In this document: positions 27,101 to 42,100 of the stretch, in pieces
Layout: every line of letters starts with the position of its first letter
Numbering within the stretch: position 1 is the first letter of the stretch
Position numbers and translations under genes: made by a program
The notes under the pieces: generated by a model
Database searches by the model: none
What the model was told of the DNA's origin: nothing
Seen by the model: only the letters and a program-made list of their open reading frames with translations
NCBI GenBank assembly: GCA_034336665.1
Contig: CM067592.1
Coordinates: 48,935,783-48,999,782, forward strand
Direction of reading: 5' to 3'
Length of the DNA stretch: 64,000 bases
DNA from: Luscinia megarhynchos
Lineage: Eukaryota > Chordata > Aves > Passeriformes > Turdidae

Positions 27101-30100
27101 TCACCTTTAGTGCACCAAGTAGCTGCCCATTCATGTTTTAAGTATCTCCCTGAGTTATTAGAGACCAGCATGGTCCAAGTCACAGTAGGTACCTACTACT
27201 GCTTACAAAGCCTTTGGTCAAAGCACCTGTTACTCCCAGTAGTCAGTCTGCCATAAAGCTGAGCAGTCCCACAGCAGAGACGAGAGGCTGCTTCTGGTTA
27301 GCCAGCCAAGGCGGCATCGAGAACATGTTTTGTCAAGATATTCTTCACTTCTTAACAAGCATCCATAAAGATTTTCTGAAGTTTCAAAGCTTTTTCTAAA
27401 GAGTAAAGATCCATAGTATCTGCCCTCCACTGCCTCAGGAGTTTCACACCTTTGTCACCGAGTGAAGTATGTCAGGTGAAGGTGTAGCAAGGCCTAGATC
27501 ACTACCTATAGTAGATACAGTGTGGCATGAAAACTTCCAGGTTCATGAGCTACTGGTTCCTGAATACAGCTGTAAAACAACCACAAAGGCAGGCTCTTCA
27601 TGCATTCCTGTGAAGTTCCTAGAACTTCTCAAGACACCTGAATTTATGGGTACAAAAGTCAGACAATTTTAGCAGCACATCTGGTATTCTAGAGTGCCAG
27701 GCAAGTAGAAACTAACTGCCTGTGTTGGAAATGCACCCTGACAATTTTGCAGGCTGCTTTCTGGTAAGGCTGCTTCACATTAGTTCCCTAACTCATGCTC
27801 TCCAAACACCTTGACTAGTCAGCCTGCCGAGAAACAGACATTTAATCTATCAAAAAGTCCACTTCATCCAAACATAAAATTCAACTGAATTTTTTAGACT
27901 AGAAGCCTGCGTGTGAGATTCAAAACAAGTTGGGAAGTTTCCAACTATTGTCATCTTCTCCCAGGAGATTTTCCACAACTCCACTTACAGAGCAGTTTGG
28001 ATCCACATGAAGTAGAAACTTCAGGAGGTTGGTATTCAGTCTTCTGGATGGCAGCCTCCCCTCATGGAGTAGTACACCAGAAAAAGCATCCAGGACTCAA
28101 CCCTTGAGAGTCTAAATTTCCATAGGTATTGACATCTTGTGAAGACCATGGAGTCTTCTGCTGAGTTACAGGCAACCAGTTAATATTACAGTTTCCAGAA
28201 ACTGAATGCTAGTTTTCACCTATCCTGCCTGAGCAAGTGCACAGCTTAACCAGATAGCTTTGCTCTCAAAGCAGTAGTCCATGAGGAAGCATAAGGCATG
28301 GCTCAGCCATGCATAGTTCCAAACATAAACTCACCTCTGGAAATGGTTATCCTGAACCCATGGGATGCTGTGTGCTCACTGCTTCCATTCAACAAATACT
28401 GTGTGACAGTAAGAGACATTTAGAAATGTTGCTGTTTAGAGGCAAGAGGTGCACTAAACCCTACATACCCTTGCCTAACTAAGGGAGCTGAGAGCCAGGC
28501 CTATATTGCTGCTAGAACCCCATTGTTTCACTTCTGAAATTCAGAGTGGTGTACATTTTCTCCTTCTATTTCAAGGTGCTCCGTTGCTTTTTGCCACTCA
28601 TTTCACAGAGATACAATGACAGTCATGTTAAGCAGACAACAATTCCACACAATTATAGCTGCGTTTTGGAACACTCTTATCTCCATACCTTCGGTATGTG
28701 ACAGTCATAGGAGAATGGCAGCCAGTGACTGGAAAACTGAAGTGGTTTAGACACAAACATTCCCAAGGGCACTTTTAAAAACTTACATGAACTTAACTTT
28801 CACAGACCTGTTCATAACACTCCTTGTGTCATCCCAATAAGTTTTGAATGCAGGTGTTTTTTGTACAGGCCAGCTCCATGTAGAAAGAAAAAGCACTTCT
28901 GCACCCTCCAGTATACCCAGATTAGCTCACCTGTGCACAGTATTCTATTTGAAGACCCCACGAAGCATCTGTTTAGTGAAATTTCAGTCTACACAAGATT
29001 ATTATTCAATACCAGTTAGATACAGAGCAAGGGAAGAAAATGCATTTACTTCCCCTTTATGAATGTTCAGTTTCATTCTCTATCAGGCAGCAGCATGGGA
29101 CTTTGTTCATTAGAGATCACTTCTGTTTCTTTATATCTGAGATAGTACATATCCCAGCCTCTTGCACCTGCTTTTGCACAGTTAATTTAAGGCACCAAAG
29201 TGGGCATAGGGAGTGCAGAGAAGGGAGAATATTGTGGACACAGAAGGGATGGAAAGAACAAGGCAGTCATGCTCAACTGTGTTTAAAAAAAATAAAAATA
29301 AATTCCCCCCAGTTAAATGCCAAAAACCCTATTCATTTTCAGGAACAAGAACCATGTTCCTACAGTGTTCCACAAATAAGACAGTGCTAAGTTGTTGTTA
29401 GTCTAGAACTAGTTGTTATTAAGTACAAGAACTGAAGAACTGTGATAATCAATTTCTGGTCTAGACCTACCTTTCTGGAAAACGGTAAGTGGTTACATGT
29501 GCCAGCTCCTGATATCCTTCTCCAGTAAGGAGAAGGGATGGTAGAGTTTATGTGGATGTATTCACAAGGAACAAGATGGAACTTTCAAAAGAGGTCAGTG
29601 GTTTCTATTATATTAATCATCTAAAATCAGACTGTAAGGTTGAGGCCATTTTAAGAGCAATTCAGAGTAAGTTCAAATCAGAATGAATCTCTCTTGCTCT
29701 TACTTTAAAATGTGTCAGTAGCTGAGGAACAAATGCTGGGTTGCAGAGGACCCAAGCCAAATTTTAACTTCTTAGCCATGAAGGGTATTAGGAAACAAGT
29801 CTGTGGGCTTTTCACGGTCAGGCAGAAAGCCCCCAGTTTAATAGACCCACGCCTCATCTCTAAAGTTTCAGCAGTACAACTGGTATTTTGCCCATCTAAC
29901 CAAAAATCCACTAGAATAAGACTAGATCAATTTGCTTTCATATTTTAAATAGGAGTCCAAGTACAACACCTGGCAAGCCGTGAGTCTGGTAACTTTGCTC
30001 TGGAGTTCATATTTGAACTACTATTTCTGCTCTGTAGGTCAGAGTTGCCTAGAGACATGTTCCTCAGTATCCCTGAAAAAAATAAGAATTTAAGATGCAA

Positions 30101-33100
30101 CATGATGGCCTGCAGTTTGGTACCACTCAGGGCCTGGAAGCATTCTTGCTTATACAGGTATCATACTTGGAATAGTGCCTCTTTGCATTTCAGCTGGACA
30201 GAGAAACACTGAAATGAACTTCATAGAGACACCACATGGTTGAAACAAGCATTTTCCAAGCCTTCTCGTGTAGGTCATGGGATTTTCACCTCATTTCTAA
30301 GGTTAACAGCCAAATTTCATAGAATGAATTATTTACTTCGTGGCTTGTTTTCCTGTAAGTCATCACAGTTAAGCTAAGCAGAACAAGAATGTGGGCATGG
30401 AAATATTCTTGCAAATACCATTTTCAGCAAGAGCTATAAGCTATCTCCTACCTCTGTTGCTGAAGTCTTTAGAGACTCAGCTACAATACAGCTTAGTTTC
30501 AACATTCCCGCAAACCAGGACAAAGGCAAATGTCAAAAGAAAGTGTCAAGTACCACACCAGACTATCTGTTCACAGTCTGGCTATAAGTCTTCCCACAGT
30601 CCATAAGAAGCTGGCTTCTTTCCCTAGTCTGGAAGAGCAACTGTGCAAATACCACTCTAAACCTAAACATGGTTCAGGTTAGACTCTGAAAATCAGGAAT
30701 GATAGATGTTTTGCAACAGTTAAGACTTTCAATACCAGTAATAAGCCATGTTACTGTGCTGCTTTGCGCATGAAAGGCTAAATGCCTTTGGAGGATAGGT
30801 ACCTGGAAGATGAAAGGCGTTATAATTTGCAGCAGACATTAATTAGGCAAAATGTAAAGGTATAATACATGCTTGGAATTTAACTGCCATGAAGCTGTCA
30901 TGTATACCCCCAAATGGTTTGGACGGTAAAGAAAGTGCAAGGAGTAACTGCAGGATTGCCATAGCTTCCTTACTGTTGTAAATGTCAAGAGGTATTTTAA
31001 CACATCCACAGGATGAGCTATTCTCTTGAAATAAGTTCCAGACACAAGGTTAGCTCTCACATCTGTTTTTAGAGCACTTGAGTCCTTGCAGAAGGTTGCA
31101 TCTGTCTTCCTAAGCAAACTGCCAGGCTGGCAACTGTCCAGTATGATTAGTTCAGTTGTATTTAAGCCATAGAAAGTAGTACAAAAATGCTTATGACCTG
31201 ATAGGAAGCAAGAGAGTTTACGATTTGGGCAGACTTGGATGGTTCTTTAAAAGAGCTAGAGGTTCTTTTATCTCTCCACAGTTCTCAGTAGTAAGCAACA
31301 GCACCAATTCCAGTCTATCTTCAGAGTCCAAAAGTTTCCACAAATGGCAGAACCTACACGTCCTTAGAAACATTTCAAAAATAATGGAATTTATAACCTC
31401 TAGTTCTCGTAAGTTCCATGTCCGTATGCAAGGATTTTGTTCCAGTAATATTGTTTGTTATATGGATTCTGCAGTTGTGTGCACAAAAACACCACAAACC
31501 ATCTCAACATGTTAAAGAGCACCTTGTCAACAAACAAGGCTAACATGCCCCATGTTTTATTTAAAGCTTCATTTTCACAAGCTGAGCGCTGACCTTCTCA
31601 ACAGCAAAGCAGCAGCCAGGATTTCAGACCATGAGGAGGAAAACTTGAATCTTGCATACAACTAGAAATCATTCCCAATCCAAGAAACCAGATTTATATC
31701 TGATTACAGATGAAACAGTTTATTAAGCTTGTCTAAACTAAACTGCCTTTTCTTAGAGACATAGTTTTGCATTAAAGCTCTGTAGACATATCATTCAGAA
31801 GTTTGAGTTTTTCTGTTCACTCTCTAGAATGAGACTCAGTTATATCTGTTATCTAGGTATCCAGCATCACCAAACCATTAAATTGGATTTTGAGAGCACA
31901 CAGAGCTGGGGTTTTTTAATGCAAACAGATGCAAAGGATTAAGGAGAAACAGAGAAGAAATAAGAGGGAAAGAGATAAGAGGAATACAATGCAGGAAAGC
32001 ACTGTAGTGTCCTGGTGAATATTTCATTTAAACAAGAAAGAATATGCATACACTATAATGTGGGTTCCTTCATGCTCTCTGTTTCAGACGAATTGCATTA
32101 GCTTTCCTGACACAGACCAGTGAAGATTTTGTGAGAGCAAGTCAGATTGACAATATATCACTGTGCCAGTGTTTACATCTCATGCCCTGGAAGAGCTGGA
32201 GGAGTATACTCTTGGAGAAGCTCTCAGAGTTAGTTTATGCAGGTGCAATTTAAGCAATATCTCTCTATCACGTTTGCTGATAGACATTTTCCAGCAGAAA
32301 GGCATTTGCTCTCAAAGGGATAAAATAAACAAAGTGCTTATCTGTTGGAAAAAAACAAACTAACAACCCTAAACCAAAACTCACACAGCATGAGTGCTTC
32401 AGTCCCTGCTTTGAGGAGAAAACCTGAGGAAAAGCAGTCACACTGTATTTCTTCACTAGATAGAAAACTATATACAGAGACTGATGGACTTGTGTATTGG
32501 TTTTGCATGGCCTGGTTTCTGGTAGAGGATGGGCCCACAGAGGTGGCTTCTGTGAAAAGCTGCTGGATGTTCCAAAGTGTCCAGCAGAGTCAATCCCTGA
32601 TGCCTCTGAAATGGACATGCTGCTGGCCGAAACTAGAGAGGTTAGTAATGCCTCTATGATAACATGCCTAAAATGAAAATCAAAACAAAGGGCTCACAGT
32701 TTTTCTTCTAGTCAGAGAAGAAGAGCAGGTAAGAACATGTGAGGGAAACAACATGGCAACACCAAGGTCAGTAGAGAGAGAGGGGAAGGAGGTGCTCCAG
32801 GCACCAGAGCTGAGATCTCTCTGCAGGCTGTGGTGAGACCACGGTGAAGCAGCTGTGCCCATGCAGACCACGGGTCCATGGGGAATGCAGAGATCCACCC
32901 ACAGCCCATAGGGAAGGTACCCCTGCTGGAATATGTGAATACCTAGAGGAGGCTGTGATGCAGGGGGAGACCTTGGTGGGGACACCCACCCAGTGGGAGG
33001 CTGTGATCCAGGTGGAAAGACAAGGCCCTGCTTCTAGGCTGGAAGGGGAAGTGTCTCCATGGGAGGACTGCACCCCACGGAAGAGTGACCCGTGCCACAG

Positions 33101-36100
33101 CAGTTTTGGGAGGACTGTGTGCCTGTGGGACGGATTCACATTTGCAGCAGGCGTGGCTTGACTGCTGTTCATTAGAGTGGATCCACGCTGGAGAAGTTAA
33201 TGGAAAACCGTCTCCTATGGGAGAGACCCCATGGTCTCATAGGGGAAGGACTCTTCTCCCAGAGCAGCGGAAGAAAATCTTGGTGATGAACCGACCAAAA
33301 CCCCCACGCCATGTCTCCCTGTGCTGTCAGTGGGAAGGAGGGAGGGGCTAAGGGGAAAAAGGTGTTTTAAAGGCTTATTTTACTTCCCATTATCCTCCTC
33401 TAATTCTGTTAGTCATAAATTCACTTACACAGCATTCCAGAGGGGCAGGATCCCTCCCTTGAGCTGCTGGCACTGCTCCTCAATGCAGCCCAGGATGTCA
33501 CTGGCCTTCTTGGCCACCAGGGCACACTGCTGGCCCATGGGGAGCTTGCTGTCCCCCAGGACCCCCAGCTCCTTCTCCACAGAGCTGCTTTCCAGCAGGT
33601 CACCCCAGCCTGTGCTGGTGCCTGGGGTTGTTGCTCCCCTCGTGCAGGACCCTGCATTTGCCTTTGCTCAATTTCAGAAGGTTCCTCTCTGCCCTTCTCT
33701 CCAGCCTGTTGAGGCCCTTCTGAAGGGCAGCACATTCCTCTGGGGTATCAGCCACTCCTCCCAGCTGTGTGTTGGCAGTGAAATTGCTGAGGAGGCCTCT
33801 GCCCCTCCATCCAAGCCATTGATGGGTAAGTTAAACATGCCTGGGCTCACTACTGGACCTTGGGAGACAGGACTAGGAACAGGCCTCCAACTACAGCCTG
33901 TGCCACCAATCACAATCTCTAGGATTTGCTGTTCAGCCAGTTCTTAATCCACTTCCCTGTTCACTCATCTAGCCCGCTCTCTCTGAGCTTGCCTATAAGG
34001 ATGTTTTAGGAGACAGTGCTGGAAGCCTTGTTGAAGACAACATCCTCTGCTCTCTCCTCATCCATCCAACAGTTTCTTCACAGCAGGCAATCAGGTTGGT
34101 CCAGCATGGTTTACTTTTAGTGAATCCATGCTGACTACTCATCCTCTCTGTAGATAAAGATGGCTACCATGGTTTCCAACAAATTGGAATTCATTGTTCC
34201 ATCACCCTTCCATGTATTGAGGTGAGGTTGAGTAGTCAGTAGTTCCCTCTGGGTCTCTTTTCTTGCCCTTTCTGAAGGCAATTTAAGCTGGACTGGCATT
34301 GGAAATGCTAACTCAAAAATAATTGCAGCTTAGATCTTTTTTTCCATCTTCAATTGATAAATGCAGTAGTGCTAGTAGCTACCTTGCTGTCAGCTATTGC
34401 CCTTAGTAACTGGAAAGAAATGGTTCCCCCTTGTTTTTCAATAATTCACTAAGAGTAACTCTACACAGATTTTACTTCACAGTTGTAGATGCCATGCCAT
34501 TACATCCTAGTGACACAAGCAGTTTTCCCCAGTCACAAGAACTTGGAAAACTCTGGCATCCAGGCTCAGGCAGTTAAATCAGTCACAGCTTAAGAGTCAG
34601 TACAGCTCAGCATTTAAGATCTTGCTCATGGTCAGCAGCAAACAAGCCTCAGCAAAGTTATTTCTGAGAAATACACAAGATAAAATGGCATTTATAACTG
34701 ACTTACAACAAGTCTTCTGCAGACTGAAAGCACATGCAAGTTACAATCTCAAATATGCATTTCAGGTGTGGCAAGTAGATTTTCTTGCAGTGGCACTAAG
34801 TCTACTGCACCAAAAAAGCTGCCTGCCTTGTCTCCTGACCTACTTTACAGAGACTATAGTCTCTCAACTCAGAGCAGGAGCAGACTGGCTCATGTGACAG
34901 CCAGACCATCTGTTTAAGATACCACAAGAGTACACCACAATGTTAGAAGACACTAGGACAAGAGTTTGCACATTCATCTAGGAACCGAGGTCTCCCACAT
35001 AGTTGTGTCACTAGCAACCAACCCTTCATTCTTTTACTCTCTGCCCCTACCACCATTAACTACAGGGACATGCTTCCTGAGCCATTTATAGGAGGAGGTC
35101 CCCATACAACTGTAATAAGAGAACTTTGTTATCAAAATGGTTATCTCTGTCTCATCATGAATGAGTGCAGAAAGCATTCAGCTACCTGGGTAAGTTTAAG
35201 GCATTCCAGCACAAGCAGCCCTGATGATTCCTTCTGACCATCAAGCATAACTTTTTCCACCATGGTTGACAAGTTATTGCAAAGACTCATCCTTCTTAAA
35301 CCCATCTGAAGAACCACGTTCCTTTATGTATGCTCTGAATATCTGTTTTCAGTACGCTGTCTCATTATGTATGAAGCAATCCTGTTGAAAAGATTATGAA
35401 AGCTGTGCAACACTGAATTCAACCTCAAAGTACACATCCCTGCCTCCATTAAGTTGAAGTAAGAACCACAAAGTAATAATACTGTTATACAGTAGAAGTT
35501 ATGTTTAGCTTTACCAAGAGAGATTGAAAAAGTAATGGTACTAAGACAGTTGTGCTGATGCAAGTGTTTGTTCCAACTTGCTAGCTATCCGTCACCTTGT
35601 TCAAAAAAAAAGTGAATTGCCAATCCGAGAAACTCGCTGTAGTTATGTTTCATAGAGACTACTGAGTTTTACAATACCACTAGAGCATCTAGTACTCTTT
35701 CCCATTTCTACAAGTGAAGGCAACTTGAAGTGAAGCACCAGTATGCTGTTATAGTTTGCTTCTATGCCATCAAACCTCAGAGCGGCTACAAGGAAAAAAA
35801 AAAAATAAGACAATCACATCTTTTCAGTAGGATACTGGCATATTAACCTATCCAAGCAGTATTACAAGTTTGAGAGATGAAACAACTACAGAAAGCAGCT
35901 CTAGTTACCACTGTAATGAAAGACAGGAAACTGGATTCAGACAAAACCTGATTGCGGACAGAATGTTGATGACATGCTGAAAGCCATGCCAAGTTTAAGC
36001 AAGATCTTTTAGTAAGAAGACTAGAAAAAAGCTGCCTGACATGGACACACACAATGCAACAGAAGAAGAGATGGCAGCTCCTTTAAACAAGATGACAACC

Positions 36101-39100
36101 AAGCTTAGCCTTTGAGAGCTGATGGCCTGCTTAGGAAGCATGCGGCAGACAACTGCCTGTACCTAGAAGCTTTCTGACCCAAGGAACACGGTTCACTCCT
36201 GGCTTCATAAAGGATAGAGGAAACTGCAGGACAGTCAACCTCACCTCAATACCTGGAAAATGGTCAAGCAAATACTAGAAACCATTTCAACCATACAAAG
36301 CACATGGTGATGAGAAGTCAGTAAGGACTTAAGGGAACTCATGCTTAACCAACTCAATGCCTGCCTGCTCTGACGATATCACCGGGCTGGTGTGCAAAAG
36401 AAGAGCTTTAACATAATTCACTTTAAGAGAACTTACAAAAAAATATCTCATAACACAATCCTAGACAATGTGATCAGTCACAAGGTAGACAGATGTACAG
36501 CAAAGTGGACTGAAAACTTACTAAACTGCTAGGCTCAAAACTGGATGAACTGCTAGCCACAAATTCCAAATGGTGTACATCAGCAAAAAGTATTAGGGCC
36601 ACTATTGTTTTGACACCTTCATTAACGGCCTAAATGATGGAACAGGGTACATCCTCAGCAAGTGTACTGAAAGTACACAGCTGTATAGAATGCTTGATCA
36701 GACGTTTGTGCTGTCATTCAGGAAGACCTCAACAGGCTGGAGAAATGAGCTGTGGGATACCTCAAAAGAATCGATATGAGGAAATGCAAAGTCCTGCACC
36801 AGCCAGGAGCAACCTCATGCAGCATGTGTGCTGCAGGCTGATTGACTGAAAAGCAGTCTGGCATGGGGAATGAAAAAAAAACCAACACAGACACTGATGG
36901 AAAACTTGACCAAGAGCCAACAACATGCCTCAAGGTAAAGAAGGCAAACAGGATGGAGATAATAATGCTCAGGGAATCTTATCAATAAGGATAAATATTT
37001 GATGGAAGGGTGTACATAAGGAAGTGACAGACTCTTTATAGTTAAAGTTGAAATACTGTAAGTTTCACTTAAACATGAGAAAGATATTTCACTTTGTGGG
37101 TGACTGGATGCAGGAACATGATGCCCAGAGAGCTGTTCAAAAAACAACTTCACAGCATCCTGGGCAGCCTGATCTATCTAAGCCAACAGGTTGGACGAGA
37201 CAATATGTAGAAATGTCTTCTAGAATCAACTTCCCTGTGACTATCATTTTTGCATCCTGTAGATAGGAAAACAGATCAACCCATCCATACTGACATTGTT
37301 TCCCAAGTTCACCGACTTCAATTTGACTTTCTGCAGTCTTCAATCTCCCCCACAACTGAGAATTTACGTCCAGCTTCCTTTAAGAACAATACACAGTGCT
37401 AACCTAAGTTCTCATGTAGTCAGAGAAGGAAGAAGTTTTTAGACTCTCAGGCAGATCTATTTTAAATTTTCTGATTATACTGCAAACTGGCTTCATCTGT
37501 GGGTGGATAAGGTTAAGAGCAGTAATTATAAAATAGCAACCAAGGAGGCTGGAAGTAGAGCTTCAGACTCTCAGCATTTTTTTGGAGTTGGAGAGGTGCC
37601 GGGCTCTCTTTCAGAGTAAGTGCTATGTAACAGTACTTCAGCAAACACCAAGTATTTATATTTGATCAGGTGCTAATAAGAAGTCTAGAAATTCACCAGG
37701 GTGGTAACTTGGAAGCAGAGGAGCACGCAAACAATAGTTTTCAGTTAGTAACGAGAAGTTTGCAGTAGGAGTTTTGAAGTCCATCTCCAAGAATTAGCTA
37801 ATTTAAGGTATGCATTCACTGCAAGTCTGGTATTCCACATCAGCTCTGGTATCTGCTTGATATACTATGTGTAAAACAGCCTTGAAGCTCCCATCAGATG
37901 TATAGCATTAACCAAGGCAAACACAAGGTACGCAGAGTTTCCAAGAAGAAAAGCTGAGAAAGTTACAGGTAGCTGGCCACAAGTACAGTAACAGCAGTCA
38001 GAAATGTCTGAAAAAGGACAAGGGAGTCTGAGTACTAGGACAGGTGGGATATGAAAGCTTTTGGAGTCCTCAGCAAGAAACCAGTGATATGAATCAGGCC
38101 TCTTATCACATAGCTGCCCATCTCAAGGCAGACCATAGCAAGAATAGACAACATCACCATGCTAGGAAGATTCTCTTAGATGAGACAAGACTAGAGGGAC
38201 CACAGCTAGACTACAGCGGAACTAAGCCATACATAACACTTCCTTTCTAACTGCACAGCCTGGCACTTTCAAATCTTAGCAGCAGCCTACCAAATCTCCA
38301 CAACCTCAGGGGGGCTGAATCCAAGTCTTCCCACAGCAAAATATCATCGACTTCTCATCTCTGTTCTAAACTCAGTAACCTATTAATACTGCCTTTTCTT
38401 CTCCTTGTCAAAACATTTGTCCTGGTGCACAGAGCAGATTTGCTATCAAACTTGTGCACTGGAGTCAAGTAGTCATATGCAAGCAGAACTTCCTTATTTT
38501 TTAAAAAGGAAAAGGCAGAGAGAAATCCAGACACTTCTCCATTTGTCTTGCTCTCTTCAGCAGGGGATCTGCACTGAGAACAAGATTTCAATTAACCTGC
38601 ACGTGTTCCAAAAGCTAAACCAGCAAGGCTTCAGTTTTACAACTAACTTTACAACTAACTCTGCCATGCAACTTTAGTTTTCCACTGCATGTTTCTCCTC
38701 TCACCTGATGTTAAAAAAAACCCAACCAAATAAAAGGAAAAAACCCAAAACACAACAAACATGGCAGAACTCAGGTTCAGCTTTAGCTGTGTCCTTATCT
38801 GAAAGCTAACAAGGATGAAGGGAAAATAAACTCAAAGACACTCGTGGTGATCAGGTGTCAAGACAATGTTTTATGCAATTAGACTTCAGGGTAACAAAAA
38901 GATAGGAACACTCGGCCAATATACAAATGCTTTAGAAACAAGAATCTACAACTCAAGTGTTTTGTGTTTCCTGTGAAAGTCAAGTACCTAGCTAAAATGT
39001 CCTTTTCATCCAAGAGGTAAGATGCTGCCAGAAGTCAAGGTGTCCTGATTCCTAAAACTACTGTCCACTACAAGCCAGGATGAAGACACTACTTCAGATA

Positions 39101-42100
39101 ATGGAAGTTCTGTAGCCCTCTTCCTAAGATTCAGAAAACTCAAGACTTGTCCACTTAGATGGCCTCAGAAAACAGCACATAAGATTCTCCTTTCCTTTCC
39201 AATGACCTACTGCTCTAGTAGCATTAGCCACTGTTCTTGAATAGCAACCTAAAGTTTATGAGACTTTAAAGTTACACAGGATCTGAAGCACTACATTATT
39301 CCCAAATTTGAATCAAAATCCAAAAGAAGACACACAGGCAGGTATTCCTGTCCCCCGGATTTCTCTAACTCAGGACAAAATGGTCTTCTTACTCAATGGA
39401 TCAAAAAAAAGTTTAAAAAAGCATGCTTTAAAGAACACAAAGCAGTGATGGCAGAGGTTTAGCCACTTCTGTGCTATACATCAGTGGTAACAAAAACTGA
39501 AGCACTTTATGGGCAGAAAATCTCCCTTTACTTCTGTACTTTCTCCACTCAGAAGATTTCAGTCTTAGGTACTTGTAGCTTGCAGCAGATTTTAGGAAGT
39601 ACTTGCTCAGAGAAAACATGAGGAACCCATAGAATGCAAATTATCCATTTCAGATGGCCAGCTATTGTCACTAGCCCTCTTCCCAAAGGGATACGCTAAT
39701 AGGTCTGGATATAAACAGTTGCCCTTAAAGAAACGGACTCAAAGACACTTTGAAGCAGGAGACTTGGACCAAAATTTCTGCAGTACCAATCTCTACAAGA
39801 CTCTCCAAAAAGGCCAGAGAGAGGACTAGATGAGTTCCTACTCAAAAATCAATTAAAAGCTTAAAGCTCTGCATTTGCTAAAGTTAGACTTGAATGCTGA
39901 CTTCCCTGTGTTGCTCAGTTACTCAGTACTATTAGTTGATTAGTGAGCCAGTCTCTCAAAAGATCAACAATCCACCATCAGTGACTAAGATTTTTAAAAT
40001 TAACACTGGAAGTGCTCAAGGCCAGGCTGGATGGAGCTCTGAGCAACCTGGTGTATTGAGGTGTCCCAGTCCACAGCACAGAGGTTGGACTAGATCATGT
40101 TTGAGCTCTCTTCCAACCCAAGCCATCGAATGATTCTGAGACTGAGACATAACCACCCAAAAAGTGGTTTTACCTGCTTACCTCCACTTACCATACTCTC
40201 TCTGTAAACTACTAAATACACAGGGCAAGCACTGCAGTCAGTGTAAAATATTAAGCTGAAGAAGGGACATCCCACACACACCAGAGCTGTTGATCTCCTT
40301 CCATTAAGAGGATAAGACATACGGCTCTTTCTGCAAGTTCAGCTAGAAGGAAAAAAAAATATTCTCTTCCTACTGGATATCCTTTTATTCTCATGGATCA
40401 TAGCCTAGTGCCATTTCCAGGTCAAGAACAGAACTGCTCTCAAGTCTAAACATCACTACCACAGCCTCTTTTGCCCTGTCTTTTAGAGTACTTCTACACT
40501 GCCAAGTGCCTACAACAGAATGGTACTACATACAGGGTACAGGAAAGTGGATTTCATCTCTATTGTTGATGGAAAAACTGGGCAAGAACTTTCCTACTTA
40601 TGACAAGTTAGCTGACCACAGCCTGAAGCTAGAGTTATTTCTGCTCCCAGGTTGTCACGAATACTGACACACTTCTCAAAACCTCACAGCAGTAAAGCAA
40701 AGAGAAGCTTGCTTGCATTCCAAAAGCAAGTAAGCTCTTTGATACAACTGAGGAAAGACGTTACAGTGTGTGAGACACTCCTCAGAATACTGCTTCTCAC
40801 CAGCTATACAGCAGTGTGGAAGGACCATGCTAACAGCTGCAGCTCCTCAGCTGCAAGATTCATGAGGGCAGCTGCCAATTTCTATTGCTACAGACAACAA
40901 CCTAGTTACATGATTAAACCACCTATCACAGACAAAAACCTCCACAATTTCTATCCCTGCCTTAGTCACCTACCCTTTTCTCAGCAGGTCATCAACTGAC
41001 TAATTTGTTAGATGAAGGCCTAAGTTCCTGAAGAGAAGGTAAGCCGCACTTCTCACTAGAGCAACAGTGGGCAAATGTTCAAGAAGAGGACTCCTTACAT
41101 GGGCAGGAAGAAATGCTGAATCCCTACATCACAGCTACACACAGCAGATGGTGAAAAATGGAAAAGGCCAGGCTACCTTGACTCACTCTCCTGTAGCATG
41201 GGAGTGTATTGGGCCAGATACTGCTGAGAAGCCTCAAGGCTTTTGGAGCCTAGGCGATCCATCCTACCCAGAAGCACATTCCTCAGGGCAACAGCCATGG
41301 AAGAAGCACTTCTTGCCACCAGCAGCTCAGCTGCTGCAACACCTTGCATGCACGAACCAGCTGTGCCAGAACTGGTTTTAAACCCACATCACCCCTTGAA
41401 GTTCTTGCTCCCAGGAAATCCTACCTTAAAAATTTCAGGAACACTTTGTAGACTACAGAGATACCAAGTCCTTGCAGGCTAATGTATCAGCAATGCTGTA
41501 CTGCCACTACCGAATTATCACCATGGGGAAGACACTTCACTGAGTTCGCTAGTGTCCTGTGAACACATACCAGAGCTAGGGACGGGAAAACAGACATAGA
41601 TACTCCTACAGAGCACCCGGTCTGTACCAGCGCTGGGAAGAAGTAAGCAGGAGTTCAGCCTGGAAAGCACAATCACAAATAAGCTGACGATAAGGAAACA
41701 ATGCCAGCTCCAAGCCTTCCCCGTGAGGGCTACAGGAAGGAGGCAGCAAAGGAGCTGCAGCAATACCTGAAAAATTACACCTACCTGTAGACGGTATGAG
41801 CCACAGGAGATACAGTATATAAAATACTGCCTCTCGCAACCCTCTCGTGACAGCGCGACCACCAGTGTCCCAGCCGGTCCCTCGCCGCAAGGGACACGAT
41901 GCCTGCTCCCCCCAAGAGCCGCTCTGGGCTCTTGCAATGGATGTCAGCAATGCCCAGGGCTTCATCTCCCCACGGGGAGATGAAGCCGGGAAAAGGGATG
42001 TGTCAAGGAAACACACACACACAGTCCTCTTCCCCACTCTCCTTCAACAGCAGAGGCCCCCTCAAATGCCGCGCCCCCTTGCCCCGGGCCGTACCTTGTC

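Larger units (their letters stand above)
24137..42094 (-). other. SNX30 intron 1 (about 18 kb)
   Basis: This is the longest intron of the gene. From 24.1 to 32.4 kb I see no repeat element or exon. From 32.5 to 34.3 kb there is an LTR followed by a CR1 fragment. From about 36.2 to 37.25 kb there is an old CR1, and at 40.0-40.14 kb a CR1 tail. The rest is unremarkable AT-rich sequence rising in GC towards the CpG island. Confidence 0.85.

Noticed and set aside
32844..33161. Possible retroviral coding remnants in the LTR
   Set aside because: The segment is internal to the LTR, with repeated GC-rich motifs. No gag, pro or pol features are present.
33321..33947. Plus-strand open frame of 208 codons
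   Set aside because: It crosses the LTR end and runs antisense through the CR1 fragment. CR1 3' sequence in reverse often stays open.
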